DNA of 64,000 nucleotides, taken from the NCBI GenBank assembly GCA_964598765.1, contig CAZRCZ010000011.1, positions 91,916 to 155,915 on the forward strand, written 5' to 3'. The translations under genes were made by a program, and so were the position numbers. The stretch is from CAZRCZ01 sp964598765 (GTDB lineage Bacteria > Sumerlaeota > Sumerlaeia > MVZB01 > JAJFLK01). The notes under the pieces were generated by a model, which worked only from the letters and a program-made list of their open reading frames with translations, searched no databases and was not told the origin of the DNA. Within the stretch, counting starts at the first letter, position 1; each line of letters starts with the position of its first letter. Shown here one piece after another: positions 25,357 through 32,966 of the stretch.

Positions 25357-26283
25357 GTGAGGAATATGCCTCGGAATAGTGAGCCACGTTCGAGGAAATC
25401 AAGGCGTCGGATCGGCCCGGTGTTGGCCACGGTCTGCGCGACGGGATTATTGGTGATGGCCCAAACGACCTTGGCCCTCACTCCGAGCGAAGTCGCGGCC
25501 TTGGCGGACATGGGGACCCTGCGCGACGCGCTTGACATGGTTTTTATAGACACCGGATATTACGTTTCGCTTGAGACCCTGAACGACCTTTCGACCTCGC
25601 CCACCTTGGCCTACGACTACATTGATTACACCGGCGGGGCGCGGGTGCTCTTTCCCAACAAGGGACTTTTTCAGGCCGCGCGGGTGGATTTGCTTCCGAC
25701 GTGGAACGGCCCCTACGTCAATTTCCAGCCGGGGACGACCCAGCTTGGCCTCACCCCCTACGATCAGGGAACGCCGCTCGATCCGTGGGGGAATCCGTAT
25801 TATTTTTTCAGCCCGCTCGGTTTGATCCGGGGGGATTCGGGAACGGTGACGAACGAACTTTACGGCGATCAATTCGACCGCTACGCGATTGTGAGTCTGG
25901 GGCAGGACGGTACCATGAGCGGCGATGATTTGATCATCACGTTCGGAACCGGCGTTTCCGGTTTATCGCTTTCCTCGATCAACGGCTCGGACGTCGCCAA
26001 AAGCGCGCCGCCGAGTCCGACCGTTTACACGGTCCTGCATGACAAAACGATCACGCTGAAGGGGTATTTCTTCGGCGCGAGTCAAGGGGGATCGAAAGTT
26101 TGGTTCGGCTCGACCGAGCTGACGCCCGTCGGCTCGTGGTCCGATACCAGCATCACGCTTCAGCTTGGCCCGACGATTTTTGGAACCGCCCTCGTGAAGG
26201 TTCAAGTCGGCGCGGCACAAAGCAACGGGCTTCAACTCACCGTCATCCCCAATGCCGTCGGGCATTGGGAGGATTATGAATGA
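25357..26283 (+). CDS. Secreted protein with type II secretion G-like domain and IPT/TIG domain
   Basis: 308 aa, exported. Basic N-terminus and hydrophobic stretch (GPVLATVCATGLLVMAQTTLA, residues about 20-40) form a signal peptide. Residues about 42-205 look like the globular part of major pseudopilin G: DMGTLRDALDMVFIDTGYYV, WNGPYVNF, PLDPWGNPYYFF, YAIVSLGQDG. The prepilin motif (GFTLIE) is absent. Residues about 210-300 form an IPT/TIG beta sandwich (LHDKTITLKGYFFG, GTALVKVQVG). It ends HWEDYE, similar to the end of the giant protein at 46152. Start is GTG 25357 or ATG 25366. Role unknown; perhaps a soluble or surface derivative of a pilin. Confidence 0.75.
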   Translation: MRNMPRNSEPRSRKSRRRIGPVLATVCATGLLVMAQTTLALTPSEVAALADMGTLRDALDMVFIDTGYYVSLETLNDLSTSPTLAYDYIDYTGGARVLFPNKGLFQAARVDLLPTWNGPYVNFQPGTTQLGLTPYDQGTPLDPWGNPYYFFSPLGLIRGDSGTVTNELYGDQFDRYAIVSLGQDGTMSGDDLIITFGTGVSGLSLSSINGSDVAKSAPPSPTVYTVLHDKTITLKGYFFGASQGGSKVWFGSTELTPVGSWSDTSITLQLGPTIFGTALVKVQVGAAQSNGLQLTVIPNAVGHWEDYE

Positions 26284-26311
26284 CCCTCGCCGTCGCCGAA
26301 GATAGCGGCTC

Positions 26312-26998
26312 TCAACCCGGCAGAACGTAGAACATGACCGCGAAGAAGTGGAACGCGCTTCCGATCAGAACGAACAGGTGCCAAATGGCGTGAAAGAAGG
26401 GGATCGTGTCTTTCGCGTAAAACGCGACGCCGACGGTGTAGGATAGACCTCCCGCGCCGAGCAAAGCCAATCCTCCGGTCGGGATCAATTCAAACGCGGG
26501 CTTGGCGACGAGCAACACGAGCCAACCCATCACGAGATAAGCCCACGTCGAGATCGTGTCGAATCTTTCCAGCAACGCGACTTGGCCGAGCATGGCCATT
26601 TTGCAGGCGATTCCGACGGCGGCGAGGCTCCAAACCAAACCCAGCAGAATCCAGCCTCCTCGATTTCGGAGCAGGGTCAGAGTAAACGGAGTGTAGCTTC
26701 CGGCGATTAGAAGATAGACGCAGGAATGGTCCACAATCCGCAGGATGTCCTTGACGCGCGGAGTCTGGAACCCGTGATAGAGGGTTGACGCGGAATAGAG
26801 AACGACGAGGGAAGCGCCGTAAATTCCGCACCCCAATTTTTGCCAAAAATCGCCGCGAACTTTGACCAACGCCGCAAGGGCGATCAATCCGGCGATGCTC
26901 AAAAGGAGTCCAACGCCGTGGGTAATGCTGTTGACCGCCTCCTGCAGGGGGTCGTGTCGCGTGGGAACCTGCGTTCCACATGTGATTGGTTGATCCAT
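26312..26998 (-). CDS. Hemolysin III family (PAQR-type) membrane protein
   Basis: Seven-helix inner-membrane protein, about 228 aa, of the hemolysin III/TrhA (YqfA) group related to adiponectin receptors. Conserved polar motifs: NSITHGVGLLLSIAG (first His), SASTLYHGF (Ser...His), RIVDHSCVYLLIAGSYTPF (Asp-His), and HAIWHLFVLIGSAFHFFAV (C-terminal His cluster). These His residues suggest metal-dependent hydrolase chemistry, as in PAQR receptors. ATG 26998 is chosen: AGAGGCG precedes it and the extra upstream 55 residues lack homology. Haemolytic activity should not be assumed. Confidence 0.9.
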   Translation of the reverse strand: MDQPITCGTQVPTRHDPLQEAVNSITHGVGLLLSIAGLIALAALVKVRGDFWQKLGCGIYGASLVVLYSASTLYHGFQTPRVKDILRIVDHSCVYLLIAGSYTPFTLTLLRNRGGWILLGLVWSLAAVGIACKMAMLGQVALLERFDTISTWAYLVMGWLVLLVAKPAFELIPTGGLALLGAGGLSYTVGVAFYAKDTIPFFHAIWHLFVLIGSAFHFFAVMFYVLPG

Positions 26999-27446
26999 GG
27001 ATCGCACGCCTCTTTGTTGAAATATGTCCGACGTCAGCATTCGGTTGTACGAAGCGACGCACACAACATTAGGATATACCATTTTTCCTGAAACGGCAAC
27101 GGGGGGAGCGCGATTTTTGAAAATTTTTGCGGGCGGCATGGGCGTCCCCTCCTGAATTTTCAACGATTTTTCCCCCCTTCTCTATGGAAAGGATGCGTCT
27201 GGCGCGCGGAGATTTGAAATCCGAGATTTATGGCCTTCTCGCAGAAAAATGCGCCGGTCTTTTTCCCATTTTGATTTTTTTATGGCGGTTTCGTTCAGAA
27301 TCGTGTAGTTTACCGTGTTTACGCGATGCATCCGTCTATAAGTTGCGCGATCGCGTCCGGCATGAGAGACGGACGGTCGTTTGCGAATCTTGCGATTTCG
27401 ATAGAGCTGATAGACAGGGCATCGCGGATGGTCGGACCCGACAAAA
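26999..27446. other. Divergent intergenic region of about 450 bp
   Basis: No gene was recognised. For the hemolysin III gene a possible promoter lies on the minus strand: TTGCCG (27099-27094), 17 bp, TATCCT (27076-27071). For the plus-strand gene at 27447 only a TATAAG box near 27334 and the palindrome GTCGGACCCGAC just before the ATG are seen; no clear -35 or ribosome site. Confidence 0.35.
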
Positions 27447-28325
27447 ATGAAAGACGAAATTGAGCGCTATAAACGCCTCCTGCAGGATTGGCATGGGGGA
27501 TCGGGCGGGAATTCGCCGTCTCCGGAGACCAAAGTTTCTCCACCGCCGGTGGTTCGGGCGCCGACGCCTCCGCCCAGAATGGCGGAGAGCGCGCCGCGCA
27601 TGAAATTGTCGCGTCCGACTCCCCCCGAAGCCGAAGAGGGGCGTTTTCCGAACGGCGCGATTCTTTGCCTGAACGATGAAGAATTGGTCGTCTATCGCCG
27701 TCCCGTCGCCGGTCAACCGCTCGACATGGTTTATTCCCTGCTCGCCGATGGTTCGGTTAAAATCGAGGCTTTGGAGTTGAGCCGATACCAAATCTCGGAA
27801 ATGGGGATTCTTCCCCCCGCTGAACTGCGAATCCTGCAGGCCAAGGCGCGGTGGACGCGGGCGTTGATTGTAACCGGGTGCGCCAAGCCCGAAGATGCCG
27901 ACCGCGTTCCTGATCCGGGCGGGGTCGCCGAAACGCTTCCTCAAGAGATTCGCACTCCTCCTCCCGTCCGGGACAGCGAGCGACTGCGCTCCGTTCCCTC
28001 CGGGTCCTATGACGGGGACCGCGATGAAGTCGGAGCTTTATCGCGTCAAGAGTCCGCCGTGCCGGTTGAACCTGCCGCAGACGAAAACAAGGTTAAGATC
28101 CGCCGGGGTCAATGGATCACGCTCAAATTTGGAAACAAAACGTGGGAGGCGGTCTATTGGGGCAAGGACCGCCAAGGTCCGGTGGTGGCGCACAACACCC
28201 ACAAACACTGGTCGCTGATGCACTTGGATTTGGATCGCTTCAAGGAGACGATGATCGTCAGTCCCGAGCCGGATCAGGACGCCATCGAGCAAATCCTCAG
28301 CGAACTGGCGACGCGGACCGATTGA
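27447..28325 (+). CDS. Hypothetical protein with two conserved-looking modules and disordered linkers
   Basis: 292 aa, not recognised. Residues 1-15 are helical; 20-65 are Pro/Ser-rich and probably disordered. Residues 66-155 form a folded module (GAILCLNDEELVVYRR, then ELSRYQISEMGILPPAELRIL). A second Pro-rich linker spans about 155-215. A C-terminal module (218-292) starts RRGQWITLKFGNKTWEAVYWG and contains HNTHKHWSLMHLDLDRF, reminiscent of a small beta barrel followed by helix. No signal peptide or membrane segment, so likely cytoplasmic. It stands alone between divergent and convergent neighbours. Confidence 0.7.
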   Translation: MKDEIERYKRLLQDWHGGSGGNSPSPETKVSPPPVVRAPTPPPRMAESAPRMKLSRPTPPEAEEGRFPNGAILCLNDEELVVYRRPVAGQPLDMVYSLLADGSVKIEALELSRYQISEMGILPPAELRILQAKARWTRALIVTGCAKPEDADRVPDPGGVAETLPQEIRTPPPVRDSERLRSVPSGSYDGDRDEVGALSRQESAVPVEPAADENKVKIRRGQWITLKFGNKTWEAVYWGKDRQGPVVAHNTHKHWSLMHLDLDRFKETMIVSPEPDQDAIEQILSELATRTD

Positions 28326-28441
28326 GATCACGCGCCGTTCCTCTTAGGCTGAGTTACCGACTGCCAGACACAAACACGATTTCCCGAATGTCTTCGCGCG
28401 CTGGTCTTTGCAGACGCCTTTTCGTTCTCTTGCAAGGAGTT

Positions 28442-29830
28442 CTAGCGCGCTCCCTCGCCGAAGACGCGACTCAACCAAGCGGCCCCTGCGGAGGGGCAAG
28501 TTTCAATCGCCACCGGCTTGCCGCTCTTGCGGACCTCGATCCAAAGCGGCTCCGCGTCTTCGCCTTCGGGCGTTTTGTAGAAACCGAGGACCCGTCCCGC
28601 CGTTAAGGTGTCCCCTTCCATCAGTTCGCAGGAGGTCAGGTTGCCGAATATGGCCGTCCAGTTGTCGCTGAGATCGAGAATGAGAAGATGGCGGTATCCG
28701 GCGAACGCCCCGCTGAATAGAACCTTTCCGGATGCGAAAGCGCAAACGCGCGAAGAACTTGCGCGCCAAAATATCCGACGCGTTTCATTTTGCTCTCCCT
28801 CTCGATTTTGAGAAGCGATGTCTAGTTTCATTGTCGGCGCGCCCGCTCCCTGCCTCGTTCCCAAGGCGAGTTGGGTTTGGTCTTCATTAGGAACTTCGGG
28901 CAAATCGCCGGGAGCGGGGGGCGGTTGCGGCGCGCTTAGAGGAGTCGCGGGCGATTCCTGAATTTTAGCAATTTTCCGACCTTCCGTTCCTCTCTTATCC
29001 TTCTCCTTCTCTTTCTCAAGTTCTCCCCTCACCCTTCGCGCTTCGTCCTTCTTCACGGCGGCGGGATCAATCGTCCCGTCGGCCAGACCCATGATCAAAT
29101 CGTCCAGCGCCTTGCGCCGCGCCGACAGCGAGGCAATCTCCTTTTTTCCGCCGACGCTTTCGGCGTGGAGTCGGTCCAAATTCTTGGAAAGCTCGCGGTG
29201 GCGACGCCGAAGTTGATCGAGCGAAAGGTTGCCCAAATCGGCGTAACGTTGAATCTGCGCGTCAATATCGCCCTGTCGGTTCTGATTTGAATTGCGAAGT
29301 TCGTCCAGCCGCAAAGCTTGTTCCACGGCCTCCTTGGCCTGATCCCGGCGATGTTCCTGAAGCAAGGCAAGCGTCAGCGCCCGATGATCGGTCGCTCCTT
29401 CGGTCTTGGCGACGTGGAGCGTGAGCGGAGCGGTCAATTCCATTCCGGCTCGCGCGGAGTCGAGTTGACGCCGGGAAGATTGAACCGCCTGATCCATCGC
29501 CGCGCGGTTGCGATCCAGCGAATCCTGAAACGCGCGCAGGGTTCGCGGTCCTTGAACGCGGACTTTTTCGTTACCACGCATGAATTCCTCGGTCAGCTTA
29601 AGCGTTTGATCCGCGTCCTTGATGCGGGTCTCGGTCGCCGCCTGAACGCGCAGTTTGCTTTGGATTTGCGCCTCGATGGCGCGCATTTCGTCCAAGGATT
29701 TTCCAAGAGGGTCGGTTGTCTCTCCTGCGATGCCCCACGCGATTGGGATCGCAAGAGCCGAGGTTGCAATCCAACGGAGGCTTAACGACAACCATCTTGA
29801 GTTCAGGAATCCAAAACTTCTCATGATCAT
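28442..29830 (-). CDS. EnvC-like coiled-coil protein with degenerate LytM (M23) domain
   Basis: Exported protein of about 462 aa, probably a regulator of cell-wall amidases. A signal peptide (hydrophobic TSALAIPIAWGIAG) is followed by long heptad-rich coils (about residues 40-280), then an Ala/Pro linker and a C-terminal domain shaped like M23 peptidases: GKVLFSGAFAGYRHLLILDL, IFGNL, EGDTLTAGRVLGFY, LWIEVRKSGKPV. The Zn ligands of active enzymes are missing: the H of YxHL is N, and HLHFE reads PLWIE. This matches EnvC/NlpD, which bind rather than cut. Starts at 29830 and 29824 are both possible. Confidence 0.8.
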   Translation of the reverse strand: MIMRSFGFLNSRWLSLSLRWIATSALAIPIAWGIAGETTDPLGKSLDEMRAIEAQIQSKLRVQAATETRIKDADQTLKLTEEFMRGNEKVRVQGPRTLRAFQDSLDRNRAAMDQAVQSSRRQLDSARAGMELTAPLTLHVAKTEGATDHRALTLALLQEHRRDQAKEAVEQALRLDELRNSNQNRQGDIDAQIQRYADLGNLSLDQLRRRHRELSKNLDRLHAESVGGKKEIASLSARRKALDDLIMGLADGTIDPAAVKKDEARRVRGELEKEKEKDKRGTEGRKIAKIQESPATPLSAPQPPPAPGDLPEVPNEDQTQLALGTRQGAGAPTMKLDIASQNREGEQNETRRIFWRASSSRVCAFASGKVLFSGAFAGYRHLLILDLSDNWTAIFGNLTSCELMEGDTLTAGRVLGFYKTPEGEDAEPLWIEVRKSGKPVAIETCPSAGAAWLSRVFGEGAR

Positions 29831-29967
29831 CTTCGATGAAATCAGCTTACCAGCAAAGCAAGCGGGATGAAAAAGATTTTCGGCCGCCCCCCTTGCGCCA
29901 CTGCTCAAGTTGCGGTAGCTTGGTCGTTGTCAAAAAAAGGTCGGCGACGAGGCCGGCAATATTCACC

Positions 29968-30360
29968 ATGACGGAACAGAAGCAAGATCGCAGAAAACTG
30001 CACCGGGTTTGCGTTGACGTTCCTGCCCACATCCAAATCATTTTTCCCGAGGCGACGTTCACTCCGGTGGATCTGCGCGGCGTGATCAGCGACCTCACGC
30101 GCGAGGGGTGCCGCGTGATGGTCAAGGAGCTTTCGCTCAGCGCGTATCGCAAGATCATGATCGGCCCGAGATTGTGCCGCGTTTTCTGCGCCTTCCCCAC
30201 ACTGGAAACACCCGCCCGGCTATTCGGAAAAATTTTGAATTTCGAGGTCAAGGGGAAGCTGGGGGACGGAACCTGCATCCTTGGCATCAATTTCGGCGAG
30301 AATGAAGACCGGGATTGGAATCGCCTCGACGATTTTCTTCTTTTTATGGATCAGGCTTAG
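29968..30360 (+). CDS. PilZ-domain-like protein
   Basis: 130 aa. Begins with a basic RRKLHRV motif, like the RxxxR c-di-GMP-binding motif of PilZ, and has VISDLTREGCRVMV in the place of the D/NxSxxG motif (Thr for Ser); a beta-barrel pattern follows to DGTCILGINF. ATG 29968 is chosen because the domain starts there; the open frame extends upstream without homology. A role as a c-di-GMP sensor is likely but depends on the altered second motif. It is convergent with the prenyl synthase gene and the two stops overlap by 3 bp. Confidence 0.75.
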   Translation: MTEQKQDRRKLHRVCVDVPAHIQIIFPEATFTPVDLRGVISDLTREGCRVMVKELSLSAYRKIMIGPRLCRVFCAFPTLETPARLFGKILNFEVKGKLGDGTCILGINFGENEDRDWNRLDDFLLFMDQA

Positions 30361-31358
30361 TAGTCGCGGTTGATGACGTAGAGCGGCAACGACGAAAGAA
30401 ACTCTCCCGCCGTGGCATCGGTCAGCGACAGGGCGGAAAGATGCTCCAGCGCACGATCGGCGAATTTTTTCGCTTCCTCCAGCGCGCGCTCCACGCCGCG
30501 ATAGCGCTGGATCGTCCCCAAGATCGAATTGAAGTCCCGCCCGTTGTTCAGCCATTTTTCCATTAAGGCGCGATCTTCTTCGGAGGCATCGGCCATCGCC
30601 AACAGCAGAGGCAACGTCTGCTTGCCGCCGGAAATATCCATGCCCAAGTCCTTACCCCACCGCTCGTCGTGGGCGATGAAATCGAGCGTGTCGTCGGTGA
30701 TCTGGAAGGCGATGCCGAAGGCCAGACCGAACCGCCGCGCGGAGGAAATTTCCGACTCGGGGCGTCCGGCGGCCATCGCGCCCAAGGCCGAGCACGCTGA
30801 AAAAAGATGCCCCGTCTTGCGCTCGACGACCCGCAAATAATCCTGCGCATTGATTTCTTGATCCCGCCACTCGATCTGAAACATTTCTCCCTCGCACATC
30901 TTTTGAGCCGCTTGGCAAATCAATCGCAAAGGTTCGGGGCGCGAGGCCATCAATGCGAGATCAAAGGCGCGGGAATAAAGATAGTCGGCCATGAGGACGG
31001 CGACGTCGTCCCCCCAGCGGGCGTTGACCGAAGGCTGTCCGCGGCGCAGGGTCGCGTGATCAATGACGTCGTCGTGAATCAGCGTGGCGACGTGGATCAA
31101 CTCCAGCGCCGCGGCCAATCCCACCGGCGGAGTCGCCGCAGGGGAAAGCGCCCGCGCGGTGAGCAACGTCAGCATGGGGCGAAGCATCTTGCCGTGGCTG
31201 AGCGCGATGTAATCGCCGACCTCGCGGATGAGGCGGCTTTCCGAGTCCACGGTCTGGCGGAGAAGGCGACGAACCTGCTCCAAATCGCTCCCCAAGAACT
31301 CCGTGATTTTTTTCACAGTGTCCTCGCGTACGAGTGTCGCGGGAAATTGAGCGGTCAT
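30357..31358 (-). CDS. Polyprenyl diphosphate synthase (octaprenyl/heptaprenyl type)
   Basis: Trans-prenyltransferase that lengthens isoprenoid diphosphates, most probably for the quinone side chain used by complex I. 333 aa. First Asp-rich motif DDVID within LELIHVATLIHDDVIDHA, preceded by GKMLRPMLTLLTAR; second motif DDTLD in FQITDDTLDFIA; Lys/Gln region GGKQTLPLLLA. Small/large residues before the first motif suggest a long product, but the chain length cannot be fixed. ATG 31358 is preceded by AGAGG at 6 nt. Confidence 0.93.
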   Translation of the reverse strand: MTAQFPATLVREDTVKKITEFLGSDLEQVRRLLRQTVDSESRLIREVGDYIALSHGKMLRPMLTLLTARALSPAATPPVGLAAALELIHVATLIHDDVIDHATLRRGQPSVNARWGDDVAVLMADYLYSRAFDLALMASRPEPLRLICQAAQKMCEGEMFQIEWRDQEINAQDYLRVVERKTGHLFSACSALGAMAAGRPESEISSARRFGLAFGIAFQITDDTLDFIAHDERWGKDLGMDISGGKQTLPLLLAMADASEEDRALMEKWLNNGRDFNSILGTIQRYRGVERALEEAKKFADRALEHLSALSLTDATAGEFLSSLPLYVINRDY

Positions 31359-31889
31359 CATTTGCCTCTGATCCAATTGACGCCGGTCTGCTCCAAGCCT
31401 CGTGAAGTCATCGTCCCCACCGACCCGACTTCGTCCGGGCCAAACCGCCATCTGAAGACGCCGCATTTTAATCAACCCCTTGGCTCCGCGCAAGGTGAAA
31501 ACCGTTTTTGAAACTCTGTGGGTGCATTTCACTTTTCCGGCGGAAGATTGAAATTCAAGGGCACGAGGACGCCAACGGCGTCCCGGATCAAAACCTAGGG
31601 TTGCCGATTGTCGGATTTGGATCTCTCCTTAAACCGATGAACCAACAGGTTCATGTGTAATTTGCGCAACTCCTTCAGGGTTGCGGGCGAGAGGGATTTC
31701 GCCACCCAAGGTAGCCTCGCGTTGCTCGGCAACCTTGGGCTTCGCTCCGGAACCGCTTCGCGGTTCTTCGATTTGGCGTCAAAAGTTAAGTTCTTTCAGG
31801 TCGCCAACCAAAACGTTTTGCTGGCGTCTTGGGCGGAACGAGGCTAGAACATCATCCGACGCGATACGAATTTTGACAGGAGAAAAACC
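31359..31889. other. Hairpin-rich non-coding region upstream of the methyltransferase gene
   Basis: No gene is supported. Inverted repeats follow one another: GACGCC/GGCGTC (about 31569-31583), ATGAACC/GGTTCAT (about 31636-31653), CCCAAGGT/ACCTTGGG (about 31706-31740), GAACCGC/GCGGTTC (about 31751-31767), and CGCCA/TGGCG around AAAACGTTTT (about 31801-31825). Such a chain could be a structured RNA, a dispersed multi-hairpin element or transcription terminators. The short frames here are artefacts of it. A ribosome site AGGAG lies before the ATG at 31890. Confidence 0.6.
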
Positions 31890-32912
31890 ATGAACCATTC
31901 CACCGCGCCTCATGCGCCTCATTCCAACCCCGATCCGGTGTTTCAACTCACCATGTCTTATGTGCCGTCGCGTTGCCTGAGCACGGCGGTTCAGCTTGAC
32001 GTCTTCTCGCCGTTGGCGAACGGGCCGAAGACCGCGCAGGCGGTCGCGCGGTCGGCGAAGGCGTCGCCGCGCGGGATCCGCATGTTGCTCGACTCGCTCG
32101 TCTGTTTTCAGTTGCTCTCAAAGAAAAACGGGAAATACGCCCTGAGTCCTGTCGCGGCGCAATTCCTCGTCCGCAAAAGCCCCGATTACATGGGGGCGCT
32201 GATGGAGACCGACGCGCTTTGGGATTCGTGGACCCACCTGAAGGAGATCATCCGCACGGGCAAACCGCGCGTTCGCGTGGAGGGAAAGAAAAGTGCGGAG
32301 GAATTTTTTCCCAAACTGGTGCGGAGCCTGCACGTCACCAACCGCGCTCCGGCGCGCAAGACCGCCGAGGTATTGAGCCGAAACGGCGGCGGCGCAAGTG
32401 TCGCGGTCCTCGACGTCGCCTGCGGTTCGGGCATTTGGGGGATCTCGTTCGCGGAGGCCAATCCCAACGCCCGCGTCGTTTTTCAGGATTTTCCCGGTCT
32501 TTTGAGCGTCACGCGCGGTTACGTGAAACGCCACAAGATCGAGGATCGCGCCGATTATCTGCCGGGAGATTTGAAGCAGGTGGATTTCGGAAAGAACCAA
32601 TTCGACGTCGCGTTGCTCGGCAACATCGTCCATTCCGAGGGGGAGAAATCCTCGCGCAAACTTTTCAAGCAACTTCATCGCGCGCTCAAGCCGGGAGGAA
32701 AGATCGTCGTCATTGACATGATTCCCAACGACGAACGGACCGGTCCTCTCTTTCCGATCACGTTCGCGCTCAACATGCTCGCCAACACGACCGATGGGGA
32801 CACCTACACGCTGGCGGAATATACGAAATGGCTGAAGGCCGCCGGATTCTCGCGCGTCGAGACCGCCGAGATCGGATCGCACTCGCCGTTGGTGATCGGA
32901 ATTAAGGGCTGA
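31890..32912 (+). CDS. SAM-dependent O-methyltransferase (dimerisation domain plus class I fold)
   Basis: 340 aa. Residues about 18-100 form a winged-helix dimerisation domain (LDVFSPLANGPKTAQAVA, LLDSLVCFQLLSKKNGKYAL) as in plant-type and polyketide O-methyltransferases. The catalytic domain shows SAM motif VLDVACGSGIWGI (about 175-187), an acidic loop VVFQDFPGLL, PGDLKQVDFG, and RALKPGGKIVVIDMI. The likely substrate is a small-molecule hydroxyl, but none can be named. SD AGGAG is 8 nt before the ATG. The downstream gap of 54 bp contains a dispersed repeat, so cotranscription with the next two genes is possible but not certain. Confidence 0.88.
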   Translation: MNHSTAPHAPHSNPDPVFQLTMSYVPSRCLSTAVQLDVFSPLANGPKTAQAVARSAKASPRGIRMLLDSLVCFQLLSKKNGKYALSPVAAQFLVRKSPDYMGALMETDALWDSWTHLKEIIRTGKPRVRVEGKKSAEEFFPKLVRSLHVTNRAPARKTAEVLSRNGGGASVAVLDVACGSGIWGISFAEANPNARVVFQDFPGLLSVTRGYVKRHKIEDRADYLPGDLKQVDFGKNQFDVALLGNIVHSEGEKSSRKLFKQLHRALKPGGKIVVIDMIPNDERTGPLFPITFALNMLANTTDGDTYTLAEYTKWLKAAGFSRVETAEIGSHSPLVIGIKG

Positions 32913-32921
32913 GGATTTAAC

Positions 32922-32958
32922 TCGAAGACACGGAGAAGACACAAAGGGTCACAAAGAA
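32922..32958. repeat. Dispersed GAAGACACGGAGAAGACAC-type repeat
   Basis: Reads CGAAGACACGGAGAAGACAC then AAAGGGTCACAAAG on the plus strand, filling the gap between the methyltransferase and reductase genes. Same family as copies at 14521, 36301 and 37410. Confidence 0.7.
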
Positions 32959-32966
32959 TTAGTGGA

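Noticed and set aside
31653..31893. Small frames of 64-70 codons upstream of the methyltransferase
   Set aside because: They run through consecutive hairpins of a repeat-like region and have no ribosome site.
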